Part shown: piece after piece, positions 1 through 12,199 of the stretch
Layout of the letters: the number at the start of each line of letters is the position of its first letter
How positions within the stretch are numbered: the first letter of the stretch is position 1
Origin: Amphiura filiformis
Taxonomy: Eukaryota; Echinodermata; Ophiuroidea; Amphilepidida; Amphiuridae
Assembly: GCF_039555335.1 (NCBI RefSeq)
Contig: NC_092647.1
Location: 16,168,094 to 16,232,093 of the forward strand
DNA length: 64,000 nucleotides
Direction: 5' to 3'
Notes under the pieces: generated by a model
Databases searched by the model: none
Told to the model about the DNA's origin: nothing
What the model saw: the letters and a program-made list of their open reading frames with translations, nothing else
Translations under genes and position numbers: made by a program

Positions 1-1
1 G

Positions 2-373
2 CTACTAAGTAGCATCTACAAAGCTGCTTTTGCAGAAAAACCCATTGAAATTGGACAACCAGTTCCAGAGATATTAGCAATTAAAGTGTTTCCAAAACCA
101 GAGGAAACAAAAGGAAATATTCGCTTTGTTTGGCTATATCTCAAAATCAATATTGCCGAGTTCCGACTGGGGAGAATAAGCTTTAAACGTTACTTTTTCA
201 GAGTCTGGGTAGAGCAGAGGCGTAGCTTACGACGCCATCACGGCGTCTTCATTCAGCGTAGTGACTACACTCTTGCGGTCACCACAGTGCGGTCACCTAA
301 CCACCTGGTGAGTGGTCAAGAGACAGTAGATCGTCATAGATGGCGGGCAGGTCGTATCTGGCATCCCTGTTGA
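2..373 (+). CDS. unrecognised open reading frame, open at the left edge
   Basis: A frame is open from base 2 to a stop at 371-373 (about 123 codons), and the first Met is at 86. The first 40 to 50 codons have normal-looking protein composition (for example IEIGQPVPEILAIKVFPKP). The part after about codon 60 is Arg/His-rich and overlaps the Penelope fragment on the other strand, so any real coding sequence probably ends before about 180. It could be the end of an exon of a gene lying to the left or part of a retroelement. I do not recognise it, and I see no convincing splice donor. Confidence 0.25.
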   Translation, partial: LLSSIYKAAFAEKPIEIGQPVPEILAIKVFPKPEETKGNIRFVWLYLKINIAEFRLGRISFKRYFFRVWVEQRRSLRRHHGVFIQRSDYTLAVTTVRSPNHLVSGQETVDRHRWRAGRIWHPC

Positions 374-491
374 GTGTAGATCCTTGGGTCTTGATCTCTA
401 AGGCTTCTCTGATCTTTCGGTTCCAAAAGGTCATGATGCAGTCATGTCTACAGTAGAATTCATCTCGACCTTTGCAGGACTTAAACCCCAT
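297..491 (-). pseudogene. Penelope-like element, 3' end of GIY-YIG endonuclease region (fragment)
   Basis: The minus-strand frame contains a block reading KIREALEIK followed by STLNRDARYDLPAIYDDLL. This is the layout seen at the C-terminal end of the GIY-YIG nuclease of Penelope-like retroelements: a Lys-Glu-Ala helix, then a Leu-Asn-Arg asparagine site, then a Leu-Pro-x-Val/Ile-Tyr/Trp tail. The catalytic Tyr-Ile-Gly core is missing, so this is a truncated, inactive remnant. A longer relative lies at 42506-42964. The family call rests on this short motif only. Confidence 0.5.
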
Positions 492-809
492 TAAAAGCTA
501 TTAAACCAAGATAACACTCATTGAAGCAGCTCAACTGATTAAATCAGATCTTCTCTGGTTGTGCACAAGTGTCTGTTTTCAATGTGCGACATCGCAATAA
601 AGCTGGTATTATAGCTTCAGTTGAGTAACCGATTATAAAGGAAACGAAAGGAAACAATGGTATGTATACCTTTGTTCACGAAATGAGACAAAGACCTGCT
701 TTTTGTTAACCAGCATTCTTCAAAATGAGCAACATAATGATTGTTGACTTAACACGGTTTGGAAATAATTTCTTCATATTTTTGGTGTTATCTGTCGTTT
801 ACATATCCT
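492..809. other. non-coding stretch
   Basis: AT-rich sequence with no open frame of note, no hairpin and no recognisable repeat. Confidence 0.4.
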
Positions 810-1283
810 TCCTAAAACACAAAAGTGCGACCCTCTCCAAACATCTAAATTAGCTAAATATTTAGGACATGTTACAAAACTATATTTTCTAGAACCTATT
901 TAGAATAGTTTAAATGTAGCTTTTACCGGTTTTTTGTGGCATCCTTCAGAAGTGAGCGGTCCGATATCAATATTTTCGGTCAAATCTCCATTCAATTAAC
1001 ACGGGGAGTTGGCTAGCTATGCCTTGCCCTCACTCATATTTTACAAAAGTGCGACCATTTCTGAACATCTAACCTAGCTGTAATTTTAGGTCATGTTAGA
1101 GAAATATATTTGCTAGAAGTTTTGGAGAATAAATAAAATATTGGCTGGTTATTTTTCACACAGTGATGTTAACTAGGCAAGTGTCCATTCTTCCAACATG
1201 CATCATTTCTAGAGGTCACGCGTCAATGGTGAGAGCACTGTGTATTGTGTATAGGAAAACGGACAGTAACTGCAGTATGTATC
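810..1283 (-). repeat. interspersed repeat family D, copy 1
   Basis: From about 910 to 1283 this is the reverse complement of 9850-10225 and is also related to 26118-26470. Shared landmarks include TTGGCTAGCTATGCCTTGCC near 1010, GGTCATGTTAGAGAAATATA near 1088 and the end GGACAGTAACTGCAGTATG near 1262. Bases 810-905 look like a second partial copy of the central portion. No coding potential is visible, and the ends are not defined well enough to class the element. Confidence 0.7.
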
Positions 1284-1976
1284 CTCCCTACCAATAACTT
1301 CTACATTGTCCAAACTGATGTCATGTTTGTGATTGGATTTATGTTCACCCACCGCTGTCAGCGGGGCGGTGGTTCTTGTATTTAAATGACAACGAGTGAC
1401 GTAGTATTCGATAGGGGCTATACCAGAATGAAACTAGGTGACTTATAATGTCAAAAAACAAAAACTCAACTTTGGCTGACTGACTCTTTAGTACCGGGAT
1501 AGCCTGGGCTAGCCCCAGTACATAATACTTTCATTTTTAATTAACCGCATATTTGGCCATTTTTGCCCCCAAAGGGCAAATTTTTTCGCGCCTCGCGCGA
1601 ATTTATTCCATTTGGACCCATATTTCAAGAGTTTAGCTTCAAATTGGCAAATTTTTCATTTTCAAGGTGCTGAATTCACTATACCGTAATTCAAGACATT
1701 TTTTCCAACCCCATCCACCCAATGTCAACAAGAAATTTGCGCCACTGGCTATTAGTGCGAATCAGGCCTAAAGTAATTTGGTATTAGCGAATGTAATTAG
1801 GGCAGTTTGTGGACCTAAAAACAAATATGCGAAAACCGCCCTAATTAGGGCGGTTTCGGATATTTGTTTTTTATTGTACACATCCTCGTACGTATCATTC
1901 TTCCGTAGATTTCTTTGTTAAAAGCAACGTGGTTCTCGAAAACAATGGCGCAGCACTAATTAGCGACTATTGCACA
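1284..1976. other. non-coding stretch with a 24-bp perfect palindrome at 1833-1856
   Basis: There is no supported gene. The palindrome AAACCGCCCTAATTAGGGCGGTTT is perfectly self-complementary. A related half (TAATTAGGGCAGTTTG) sits just upstream at about 1795-1811, which suggests the remains of a small inverted-repeat element. Confidence 0.6.
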
Positions 1977-2785
1977 AATTGCAACTATCTGTGGCTATTT
2001 ATATAATTGGTAAACATTGATAATGCACGTGGTTATTTGTACAGATTGCACACTTTCTGACAAATTACTGTAGGTTATTCGTGCAATTGACTGGCATAAA
2101 TTCCGGGCATAAATTGAACGAATTTAGCTATTTATACAATTTGTGAACATTACTTACAACTCACCTTGATGACATAAATTGTACAAATAGTAGGCATAGG
2201 CTTAGGAACCGTGGGGGCTGGGGGCCGGGGCTCAGCCCCTCAATAAATTTAGTTAAACAATTGTGATAAAATAGAGGGAAAATGGGTGTTTGTGACCTAT
2301 ATTTTGCATTATTATGTTTTGATGGATCCAAGTGTGTGAAAATATTGGATCCAAACACATAATAATGATAAAATTGGATGCTTTACGCCCAATATTTATT
2401 GGTCTCGCTATGATTTGTAAAATATTGGACTCGACTACGTCTCGTCCAATATTTTAAAACTCATAGCTCGACCAATAAATATGGGCTCAACCGATCCAAT
2501 TTTATATCAAACTTGTCCGACTCCGAGCGGACACCCCACTATCCCACCAAACATGTCTCCAAGCTTCAGCCCCCCCCCCCCACCACGTTGAAAATCTTCC
2601 TAAGCCAATGGTGAGTGCTTTGCTCCATCAGCTTGATGGCATACATTGCAACTATCTGTGGCTATTTATACCAATTTGTAAAATTGTTTATGCACGTGGC
2701 CTTGTACAGCAGCAGATTGCACACTTTCTTACAACTGTAGAATTCATGCAATTGACTGGCATAAATTCACGTGGCTATTAATGTG
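1977..2785. repeat. local direct duplication of about 130 bp flanking a foldback
   Basis: 1977-2103 and 2645-2770 share long matches: GCAACTATCTGTGGCTATTT, then GCACGTGG, GATTGCACACTTTCT and CAATTGACTGGCATAAATTC. Between them lies the foldback at 2366-2509 and a C-rich tract near 2570. This is either a tandem duplication later interrupted by insertions or two copies of one short element. Confidence 0.65.
2366..2509. repeat. foldback (inverted-repeat) element
   Basis: The left arm starts TGATAAAATTGGATGCTTTA and the right arm ends with its near reverse complement, CCGATCCAATTTTATATCA. The arms stay complementary through the inner motifs CCAATATTTATTGGTC and AAAATATTGGAC, which leaves only a short central loop. 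It is typical of a small MITE and has no open frame. Confidence 0.75.
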
Positions 2786-2919
2786 CTATTTGTACAAATT
2801 GCACACTTTCTTGCAATTGATGGCTAATTAAAAGGTAAGTGACTTGCACTTTAAGGTAGTTAATTTGTCTTCGTTGTAAAATAGAGAGCCAGGTAATTTA
2901 AGACACAAGTAACTAATTT

Positions 2920-3020
2920 CTAAATCACGTTGAGCCAACGTCGAAAAACAACGTTGGCCCAACGTAGAAAGGTCAGTTCGCACACGTTGGACCAACGTTG
3001 GGCCAACGTAGTGTTGCTAT
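2920..3020. repeat. ACGTTGG/CCAACGT palindromic cluster
   Basis: At least four CCAACGT or ACGTTGG units occur within 100 bases (about 2935-3010), including ACGTTGGCCCAACGT and ACGTTGGACCAACGTTGGG. The units are mutually self-complementary. They probably form the end of an inverted-repeat element. Confidence 0.6.
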
Positions 3021-3543
3021 CTGCGGTGTGTATTAAGATATGTCATAGTTTGGTCTAGGTGAAAGGTCAAATTTCACACAAATGGCATGTACCATGTATA
3101 CATTTATTACAATGGTGTATTATGGGATGCTGTGAAAATCTTCTTTGGAATGTAAGCCTACTCAATGACTTGAAGCTCTCATCTGTATTTGTACGTGTCT
3201 CGCACATAGGGAAATCTTGCAAAACGATATTTTATTTGTTTGAAATAATTGTAAGTTTGCACATCACGAGACTATAGTGATTTGATTTCATGCGTTGAAA
3301 TACTTGTTATTGATTTTTTTTCTCGCCCTGGTAAGCGCGAGGTATTAGTGTGGTGATATGGAGAAAAGACTGAACATAGTAAATTGTATTTACCTTCATT
3401 TAAATATTTATGATACTTTCATCAAAACAAATATTTAAGCGATGATAGTGTGTAATTAAAAAAATATAAAATGTCACTATTTTCAAAGAAAATGGGTTTT
3501 ATAGACAAAATTGATAGTTTCTTTTCTGGATAGAGGTTGATTT

Positions 3544-3628
3544 GTCTCGGTCCCAGCCAGTGTGTGTTCCTCCGTCACTAAAATGGGTTGTTTTGACGAA
3601 GGAGCACAATTCGGCCAGGACCGAGACT
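3544..3628. repeat. hairpin element, arms of about 33 bp
   Basis: GTCTCGGTCC at the left pairs with GGACCGAGAC at the right. Pairing continues through GCC/GGC and through TTCCTCCGTC with GACGAAGGAG. It is a small inverted repeat that could be transposon-derived. Confidence 0.6.
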
Positions 3629-4847
3629 AGAGGTTTTTTTACTAATTGTATTGAGCATGCGTGGTGATAAATTGACAAAAAATTCTTTCATTTTTAAAAT
3701 TCCCTTTAAATGGAAAGCCCGGAGGGAAAGCTAAGCAATAAATATACGTCACTTATACATCAATTTGAAAATATCAGTTATTCCTTTATAAAGGGAAAAT
3801 TCCTTTATAAAGGGAAAATTATATATAGTATAGCATTAATATATTTCAAGATATGGATAATTTTGTAAATGATACCTTGATATTTTTGACAGCTGCTATT
3901 CTGAGAAATGGGCTAATTAGTTTCCTGCCTTACACAGAATTAAAGATGGATTATCATAGTTTAACTGTTAATTATTGATTAAATAAACCTCTTTTTAATA
4001 AGTACTTTAAACTTCCATTCAGTCCCAAGGTCAAATATCATACTTTATGATACTTTATGGGAATGTCATCTTTAAAGGCATATAACTCAAAAACATGCGT
4101 GGCGACTTGTGCCGGGTTTTGTTGGAGCTGGTCACATGTACGTCACTTATACGTTGAACACGGATCGATTGGCGCGAGGTTCATATTGCTGCGTAAATGC
4201 GTATGCACCAAATATGTATCTTGTAATTACTTTGTTTACATCCCCATTTATATCAAAGGTTATGTTAATTAATCAGATCATTTTACTACAATGACGTCGC
4301 TGATTACCCTGAGATACCTTACCCTGACTAGTTAATTGATTTTGTTCGCTAATTAAAACGCTTAATTAATTGTTTTCTGAGAAGCACTCTCGCGTGTGAA
4401 TACATACATCACAATACTATAACGGACAAAAAAGACTCGTATATTTATGTTTTGTAACTTTATTGAATGACGTCAGTACAAAAGTTGCCTTTCAATCAAC
4501 ATCATCAGTTCCCGTTTTCCAGCTTATTATATGTATATAAATACAAAAATTAGTTCAATAATCTTTCTTTCTTCAGAAATTCCCAACCGTGCCGTTAAAA
4601 ATGGCCGATCTTCCTGATTGGTTTCATTCAGTATTCGTGGTATTTTAATCATAATAATATCAATTTCTAATAAATCTACGTTATTAAGAATGACAAGCTG
4701 CTGCATGAAAACATTTTTAGTAACACAATAAAATGTTTAATGTAATGTACCTTATCTATGTCTGGAACTTTACATATGTATAAAATGGCAATAGGCGAAC
4801 CATATAACCAACAATAAAAGTGAGATGTTCACAAGACAAAGACACAT

Positions 4848-4876
4848 GGTGACCTTTGACATGGTCAAAGGTCACC
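4848..4876. promoter_or_regulatory. palindromic nuclear-receptor-like motif
   Basis: Two perfect 13-bp arms (GGTGACCTTTGAC and its complement) surround ATG. Each arm contains TGGTCA-A-AGGTCA, which matches the direct-repeat-1 site bound by HNF4/COUP-TF/RXR-type receptors. The sequence fact is certain, but any binding is speculation because no promoter or gene is recognised nearby. Confidence 0.3.
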
Positions 4877-6386
4877 ACCGTCGGGATACGCTAAATAGCG
4901 TTAAAACCGACAGCTTGTCACTTTAATAACTACAGTGTTCAGCTGGAATATGATGCAAATAACGCCGTCATTCCTGTCTGCTGCTTTCAAACGACATACC
5001 ATGATACGGTTCAATGTTCAAACCGCTGAATTAAAAAATAAAACTTACCACCATCACATTCTCCAGACCATAGACAAAGATCTCGAGTAAATATGGTAAA
5101 TTAATGCTGCGGATGGAATGTTGTCCAGGTACAACCACCAGGTGCAGTGATTAATTAGAATGCACCACTAGCACTATCAAAACCAGAACAACGCCGATTT
5201 TGGGCAGTAAGACAATAGAGGTTATCCACTTCACTCATCATAACAGTCACATTATATGCCATTTCCAAAATGGGCGTGTGTGGATTCACAAAGCCAAGCT
5301 AAGCCACTCCTATTAAACTTACTGACTGACCAACAATAGCCAATGAGAAGTCTGCCTTGAGGCTCAAAAGCTGCCATTTTCAGTTTATAATATACTATAC
5401 TGGTACATTTTGTGTATGAGTTCATTCATGCAGGCACAGAGCAGCTATGGATGTGATATCAGAATGCATCTATTCAGGTTATTATTTGCTCAAGGAATGT
5501 TTACTTATCAGTGTTTGTAACTTCTCTATTCATTCATGATAACCACGAATGGGGAATTATTATCTACGGATTTACTTCTGATGGTTTATTTATCTAGTTT
5601 GCAATTTGTAATAAGTCTGCACAAATCTGTGGTGGTTTTTTACATGTAATATTTTATAATTCATGCAGCATGTAGAGCCTATACACAACTTGACAATTCC
5701 AAAAATATTTTCTTTGTGTTGGATAATTTACAGGCCTAAATGTACAATGTAAATTCCAGTTAAAAAAAGCTCTTTCAATATTTTCTGACATAGCTGATGA
5801 TATAAATACCGGGTATAAATAGTGTTATACCTATACTCCATTGTAAATATATGATGAACAGTGAGAACTTAAAAATTAGATACATTTCTTTATCATTATT
5901 TTTTGCCTATACACCTCTTCAACAAAATCTCCATCATGATTTAGTATTATTAATGATAGTATAGGGCCTATATTTCTGTTTATCAAAAAGGGAAAATTTC
6001 AAACTAGGCCTGGGTCTACTATCATGACTATAATACTATAGTAATGATCCAAATCCATGCTCTACACTATATAGCAACATTACTATATATAGAGAGAAAT
6101 AGTAAGAAATACTGAATGCATTTTTATTTGTTTTGAGGTCTGTTTGGCATTTTACCATTCATTTGTCCTTGTAGGTATTGTAAATTTAACTTAAAGCTCC
6201 GGCTTATTACACATAATTGCATAACTTTGCTTGTATATAGTATGACTTAAAATCTTTCAAACTGGAATCAGTGAAACTATGTGCATTTCATCACTGGCGC
6301 AGAGAGAATTTCCTTCAGGTCTGAGGAAATTTTAGGCCGTTTTAGCATAGTCTGTTAAATTCAACTTTACAATAATTTTTTTGTCA

Positions 6387-6926
<540 letters not shown>

Positions 6927-7040
6927 TGCAGGGCGTTTCAACCAATGACAAGCCTTGATTGTGTCCGTTTGTCTGCAATACGCGTGCGCCACGCCGCTCA
7001 GCGGCAAGCGGCAGGGTAGTATGAAACCAGCATAAGGACA

Positions 7041-7640
7041 ATGAAACAATCAGGTTTTTTTAAATAGAACATTTTAGGCTTACATGAAACTTTAATAACC
7101 TGGAATCATGTAAATCTTTGGACCTTGCAACTGCTAAATTGTTGATCGGCTATGATTTAGCTATTGAAATAGCCTACTGAACAAAAAGACACAAAAAGCA
7201 TCACAATTATCTCATACCATTGAGGAGTTATGGCTTTTCAAGCTCAAAATTAGGCGAAAATTGCATTTTTCCCAAATAAATTGTCAACCTGACCCCAACT
7301 TTCTAACCCTGTTACGAAAAATAAGAAACAGATTTATCCCGTTTAATGATTTGAATATCACAAATCCTTGTCACATAATTAGCATAAACAATTAGGCTAT
7401 GCACTACTCAGTAGTTTTCATGTTCATAGGCCTACACTCAGCAAGTCAATTTTTTTTCACCCCAAAACGGCCATTTTCGGCCAAATTGGACCAAAAATTA
7501 ATTTTTCTCAAAATCAGTGAAAAATAAGGGATTTTAAGTGTCCAAAATCTGAAAATATGTGACATTTTACCCCTAGAAACATTTAAGTAATCAAGAATTT
7601 TGACTGTTTTCACCCCTAAATATTTTTTCACACGACACGC
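7041..7640. other. non-coding stretch
   Basis: AT-rich and no exon supported. The block 7445-7625 has many short CAAAA/CCCC motifs and may be the remains of an element next to the MITE cluster that follows. Confidence 0.35.
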
Positions 7641-8530
7641 GTGTCCGCCAAACGTAAATCAAAACTTGAATGCTGTCATATCATTAGATTTAGAAAGTTT
7701 ACTTCGAGGACTGTTAAATGTCAACAATTTAAAAAATATCAAATTTTAATCATTCATAAAATTTGTATTATATCGCGAATTAAAAAAAAAATGATATCAG
7801 AAGGACATTCCTCGTATTCATAATTCAATTCGATATGTCGGATGTGCTCTCATGTCCCATAAAAAATACCAGAGTACTGGATCTAGAAAATGAGCGTTTA
7901 TTGCGTTTCGACAGTATTTTTGTGGGACATGAGAGCACCTCAGACTATCGAATTGCATTCTGAATACGAAGCATGTCTTTCTTATATCAAATAATTTTCA
8001 TTTTTGAAAATCACAATATAATACAAATTTTATGACAAATTATAAAAATTTGATATTTTTCAAATTTTGATATATAACAGTCCTCGAAGTAATTATATAA
8101 ATCTAATGATATATTCTTAAAGTGTATGTAGCTGGAAGGAAAAGCCGACGGTCAATTGAAAATTTTGACCTTTTATATTGAAGATATGGATTTTTTTTCC
8201 CAAAAGACCTATTTTTTTTTGGTGTTTTGGGAAAAAAATCCATATCTTCAATACGAAAGGTCAAAATTTTCAATTGATCGTCGGCTTTTCATCCCACCTA
8301 CCTACACGTTAAGTATAAATCATCAGATTTATAAAGTTTACTTCAGTACTGTTAAATATCAGAAATATCAATTTTAATGATTTGCCATAAAATGTGTATT
8401 AAATTGCGAATTTCAAAAAATCAAAATTATTTGACAAAATTCTTCGTATTCAGAATGCAATTCGATATGTCTGATGTGCTCCAATGTCCCAAAATAAATA
8501 CTGTCCAAACGTTCATACCCCTTCCCTTAA
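7641..8530. mobile_element. MITE family A: fragment (7641-7877) joined to a near-complete copy (7878-8530)
   Basis: The second copy opens with GAGCGTTTATTGCGTTTCGACAG and closes with ACGTTCATACCCCTTCCCTTAA, so its right TTAA is intact (8527-8530). The left TTAA was lost at the junction with the first fragment. The centre (8146-8290) is a near-perfect hairpin containing CAATTGAAAATTTTGACC and the A-run/T-run loop. The outer arms carry CGAATTGCATTCTGAATACG and GTGGGACATGAGAGCAC. There is no transposase. A TTAA target duplication is characteristic of piggyBac-type transposition. Confidence 0.8.
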
Positions 8531-8745
8531 GTGCAGACAATACAGAGCACATGCCTCCAATCGATTTGAAAATATTTAGAAAATCCCACAGGAAAATTGC
8601 CAAAAAGGGCTTGTGCCACCCAATCAGGCCCAGCTCCCCAATCAACGCCCCGCCCACATCCTTGGGTCCATGGAAATACATATCAACATGATCAACGTAA
8701 ATTTGAGCAGTCAAATTTCTCCGGGTTCCAAATACGTTTATGCGT

Positions 8746-9346
8746 TTAAGGGATGGGGTATGAACGTTTGGACAGTATTTATTGTGGGACATTAGAGCAC
8801 ATCGGATGATATCGAATTGTATTTTGAATACGAAGAATGTCCTTCTGATATCAAATAATTTTGATTTTTTGAAAGTCACAATGTAATACACATTTTATGG
8901 CAAATGATTAAAATTGATATTTTGATATTTAACAGTACTCGAAGTAAACTTTATAAATCTGATGAATGTTGACCTTTCGTATTGAAGATATGGATTTTTC
9001 GCCAAAACACACAAAAAAATTAGGTCTTTTTGAGAAAAAAATCCATATCTTCAATATGAAAGGTCAAAATGTTCAATTGATCGTCGGCTTTTCCTCCCAG
9101 CTACGTACACTTTAAGAACATATCATTAGATTTATAAAATTTACTTCGAGGACTGTTATTTATCAAAAATGTGAAAAATATATTGTCAAAAAATTGTATT
9201 ATATCATGAATTTCAAAAAATGAAAATTATTTGATATCAGAAAGGCATTCTTCGTATTCAGAATGCAATTCGATATGTCTGATGTGCTCTCATGTCCCAC
9301 AAAAATACTGTCGAAACGCTCAAAACGTTCATTCCAGATCCCTTAA
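8746..9346. mobile_element. MITE family A, complete copy with TTAA at both ends
   Basis: TTAA at 8746-8749 is followed by GGGATGGGGTATGAACGTTT. The right end reads ACGTTCATTCCAGATCCCTTAA, with TTAA at 9343-9346. The whole element folds back on itself around the core at about 8985-9065. It is about 600 bp and non-coding. TTAA ends on a foldback element support mobilisation by a piggyBac-like transposase, which is an inference because none is encoded here. Confidence 0.85.
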
Positions 9347-9849
9347 TAGAAACGGAAAAACCATGATAAGACACTGGATGAAATGGTAAAACGGCTTGAT
9401 ATTTATAACTCAATCTTTTTTATCCTATTTTCCCTGCCCTTCTAATTGGGACAAAACCCGGAAGGGGCGGAGGCCACCGAATATAGGGGTCATTCAGCGC
9501 AGCGTAGACATGGCAGAACCTTAAAAAAAAAGCTTTAAAAAGGGTGTGTTTCGGTGCAGGTGGACTGCTAAAAAGTGAGGCTTATGAAAAAGTTAGTAAA
9601 CTGGTCATGTTTAGGTAGTATTTATCATTAATCATGTTAATATGAACCATGTACAGTCTACAGGCTACACACATAGGCTATACATGTACTTCTAGGAGAA
9701 AAGCTGACCTGAATTGAACTGCTTACAGCCTTGCAAGCCATAATCCCACCCAAACATACTGAATTAACAAAAGATATTTTCCCAACTTTAGAGCTTATCC
9801 GGGATATTGAGCATAAGCAACACAAACAACAGCTTTACATTTGTATAGT
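9347..9849. other. non-coding stretch
   Basis: No exon, hairpin or shared repeat was noticed. Confidence 0.35.
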
Positions 9850-10225
9850 TCATACTGCAGTTACTGTCCGTTTTCCTATACACAATACACAGTGCTCTCA
9901 CCATTGAGCTGTGACCTCTACAAATCGTGCCACGTTAAAAGGATAGGCATTTGCCTAGTTAACGTCAATGTGTGAAAAATAACCGGCCAATATTAAAAGT
10001 ACTCTCAAAAACTTCTAGCAAATATATTTCTCTAACATGACCTAAAATTACAGCTAGGTTAGATGTTCAGAAATATTCGTACTTTAGTAAAACAGTGAGT
10101 GAGGGCAAGGCATAGCTAGCCAAATCCGTGTTAATTGAATGGAGATTTGACCGAAAATTTTGGTAAACGGACCGCTCACTTCTGAAGAATGCCACACGAA
10201 AACGGTACAAGCTACATTTAAAGTA
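9850..10225 (+). repeat. interspersed repeat family D, copy 2
   Basis: This is the reverse-complement partner of 910-1283, and 26118-26470 is a third copy in the same orientation as this one. It begins CATACTGCAGTTACTGTCCG and ends near the ACCGCTCACTTCTGAAGAAT block. It is non-coding. Confidence 0.75.
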
Positions 10226-10473
10226 CTCTCTGTTCGATCATCATGATGAGTTTTTAAATAGTATGCCGAAATTTGGTACTGTAGGTAATTGACAAAGGGT
10301 CGTACTTCGCTGATGAGTAAGTGACAGTGAACATGAAAATCAGGGCCCATAACCCAAGTTAGTAGCTAGTTAGTGGAGGCCGTCACGGGACTGATTATTG
10401 ATTATTGAAGTGCCTTATTAATAGATACGCACGATCTAGGGCAAGAAAAAAAAAACCGGGACACTTTTGGAGA

Positions 10474-10531
<58 letters not shown>

Positions 10532-10551
10532 GGCATCATCATCATCATCAC
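10474..10551. repeat. (CAT)n microsatellite
   Basis: About 25 CAT units with a single CGG interruption near 10531. Confidence 0.97.
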
Positions 10552-10631
10552 TTTCTACATTTTTTCTAAACAACATAGGGCCTACCGTTTTAATAAGATT
10601 TTTTTCTTGAAATGCATGTAACTATAATTAT

Positions 10632-10925
10632 TGTTTAGAGCGTGATGAAATAAAACATCACGATTTTCATCACAAAACAAATATAATGCATAAGAAATCG
10701 TTTGTTTTAGAGCGTGATGATGAAATAAAACATCACGGTTTTCATCACGAAACAAAGTAATACATAAGAAATCGTTTGTTTTAAAGCGTGATGAAATAAA
10801 ACATCACGATTTTCATCACAAAACAAAGTAATAGGCCTACAAAAGAAATACATTTTTCGAGAGTGATTAAATAAAACATCACGATTTTCATCACGGAACA
10901 AAGTAATACATAAGACATCGTTTGT
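10632..10925. repeat. tandem repeat, four copies of about 73 bp
   Basis: Units start near 10634, 10706, 10780 and 10855. Each holds a small hairpin (GTGATG...CATCACG) followed by ATTTTCATCACAAAACAA and TAAGAAATCGTTTG. The fourth copy is the most diverged. Confidence 0.85.
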
Positions 10926-10929
10926 TTGA

Positions 10930-12060
10930 TTGCAATCAACCGCGACAGTTCGTCTCACACACATAACAATGCACTGCGATCAAATAGGTTGATGACAACA
11001 TTTGATTGAATGGACTGCACTGCGCCATGATTACGTGCACCGGTTCAAATCCTTTGTTTGGAGCCAATCAATAATTTCACGTACAGCCTCTATGCAAATT
11101 AGAGTTTACACACGCTGCAGCTGGGGTAATCGACCGAAGCTGGTTGCCGTTAGTGATCGAATGCATGAGCTTATTTGCTTTATTGAATCGATTTACTGGA
11201 TTAATTTCCTGTTAACTGGGTTTAATGCCACAAAGGTCGAATCAGGCTTACAATGGACCATAAGTGCATCATGTCCATCTTATGATCATCAAGGGTCTAT
11301 ATTATGACTGTGCTCTCTCATTTTTGTGGACGGGTGGAAATGTGCCCTCTTTAAGGCTTGCTCTAAATTCGAGTGATAAAAACGTTAACCGATATTGAGG
11401 GTGTTGTAGAGTGAAATTTACAGTACAGAAAACATATTTTAATCGCATAGTATGATTAGTTTACTAATCATACTATGCGGTAAATTTCTGAACTGCCCAC
11501 TGTAAACTTGTATAACTTAGCTGATAGTTTAGGATTTGCTCACCTATGCGCCGATGAAAGGGAATTGTGCGAATAAGAATTTTTTCTCTTGATAATTTTC
11601 CTGTAGGTTTTAAAGAGTTTGATTTTTAGTGTTCATACCATTTAATGGGGTGTGTGTGGGAATAATGGGGAGGGGGTAAAACAAGGTACAATGATCCCAA
11701 AGAGGATCCAAAAGTTCAGTGTTTTAGGGGGAAAAAAAAAATAAAAATAAAAATCAATTTATGCGATAATTTTCAGCCTATTTTGGGAGCCCATTATGAG
11801 ACCCACAATTGGAGGTAAAGCCCGGCCTCAGTGCAGGGAGAAAATAATATTATTTTTCCACGAGAACTTTTAAAAACAAAAGTGATTAAAGCACAGATTT
11901 AAAGCCAACAGGATAGAAGAGCAATTTTTTCTCAGTTAGATAATTTTCCTATAGGTCTATATACCTCAGGTAGAGGAAGCATATGACTTGAGACAGTGGG
12001 TATATATGATTTCTGTGTATAGATAGTCAGGGGAATAAGTCATGAGAATCTCGTTAAGTG
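10930..12060. other. non-coding stretch with a perfect hairpin
   Basis: No exon supported. At 11444-11479 two perfect 17-bp arms (CGCATAGTATGATTAGT) surround a 2-base loop. A purine-rich A-run lies near 11730. Confidence 0.45.
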
Positions 12061-12063
12061 AAC

Positions 12064-12176
12064 CTGCAGCCAACCCCCCCACCCACCCACCCACAACACA
12101 CACACACACCACCGCCCACACTTTTGAAATCATGTAAAGGTAAGAAGGATCAAAAAAAAAAAAAAAAAAAAAAAGG
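12064..12176. repeat. C/CA-rich simple sequence and poly-A run
   Basis: A (CCCA)n/(CA)n tract at 12074-12120 and about 22 A's at 12152-12174. Confidence 0.9.
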
Positions 12177-12199
12177 GGTGATCAATCAAAAACATTTCA

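Larger units (their letters stand above)
3021..6380. other. gene-free stretch with two short hairpins
   Basis: No exon or element could be supported across these 3.3 kb. The open frames present are short and have biased composition. Visible structure: a hairpin at 3544-3628 whose arms begin GTCTCGGTCC and end GGACCGAGAC; a direct repeat of TTCCTTTATAAAGGGAAAAT at 3780-3819; and the palindrome at 4848-4876 described separately. Confidence 0.45.

Noticed and set aside
8377..8891. Overlapping frames of 104 and 154 codons on opposite strands
   Set aside because: They span the junction of two family A foldback MITEs. The similarity between strands comes from the inverted repeat.
10084..10350. 88-codon minus-strand frame
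   Set aside because: Mostly within non-coding family D. The corresponding frame is broken in the other two copies.
11041..11060. GGTTCAAATCC resembling a tRNA B box
   Set aside because: No cloverleaf, A box or acceptor stem could be formed around it.
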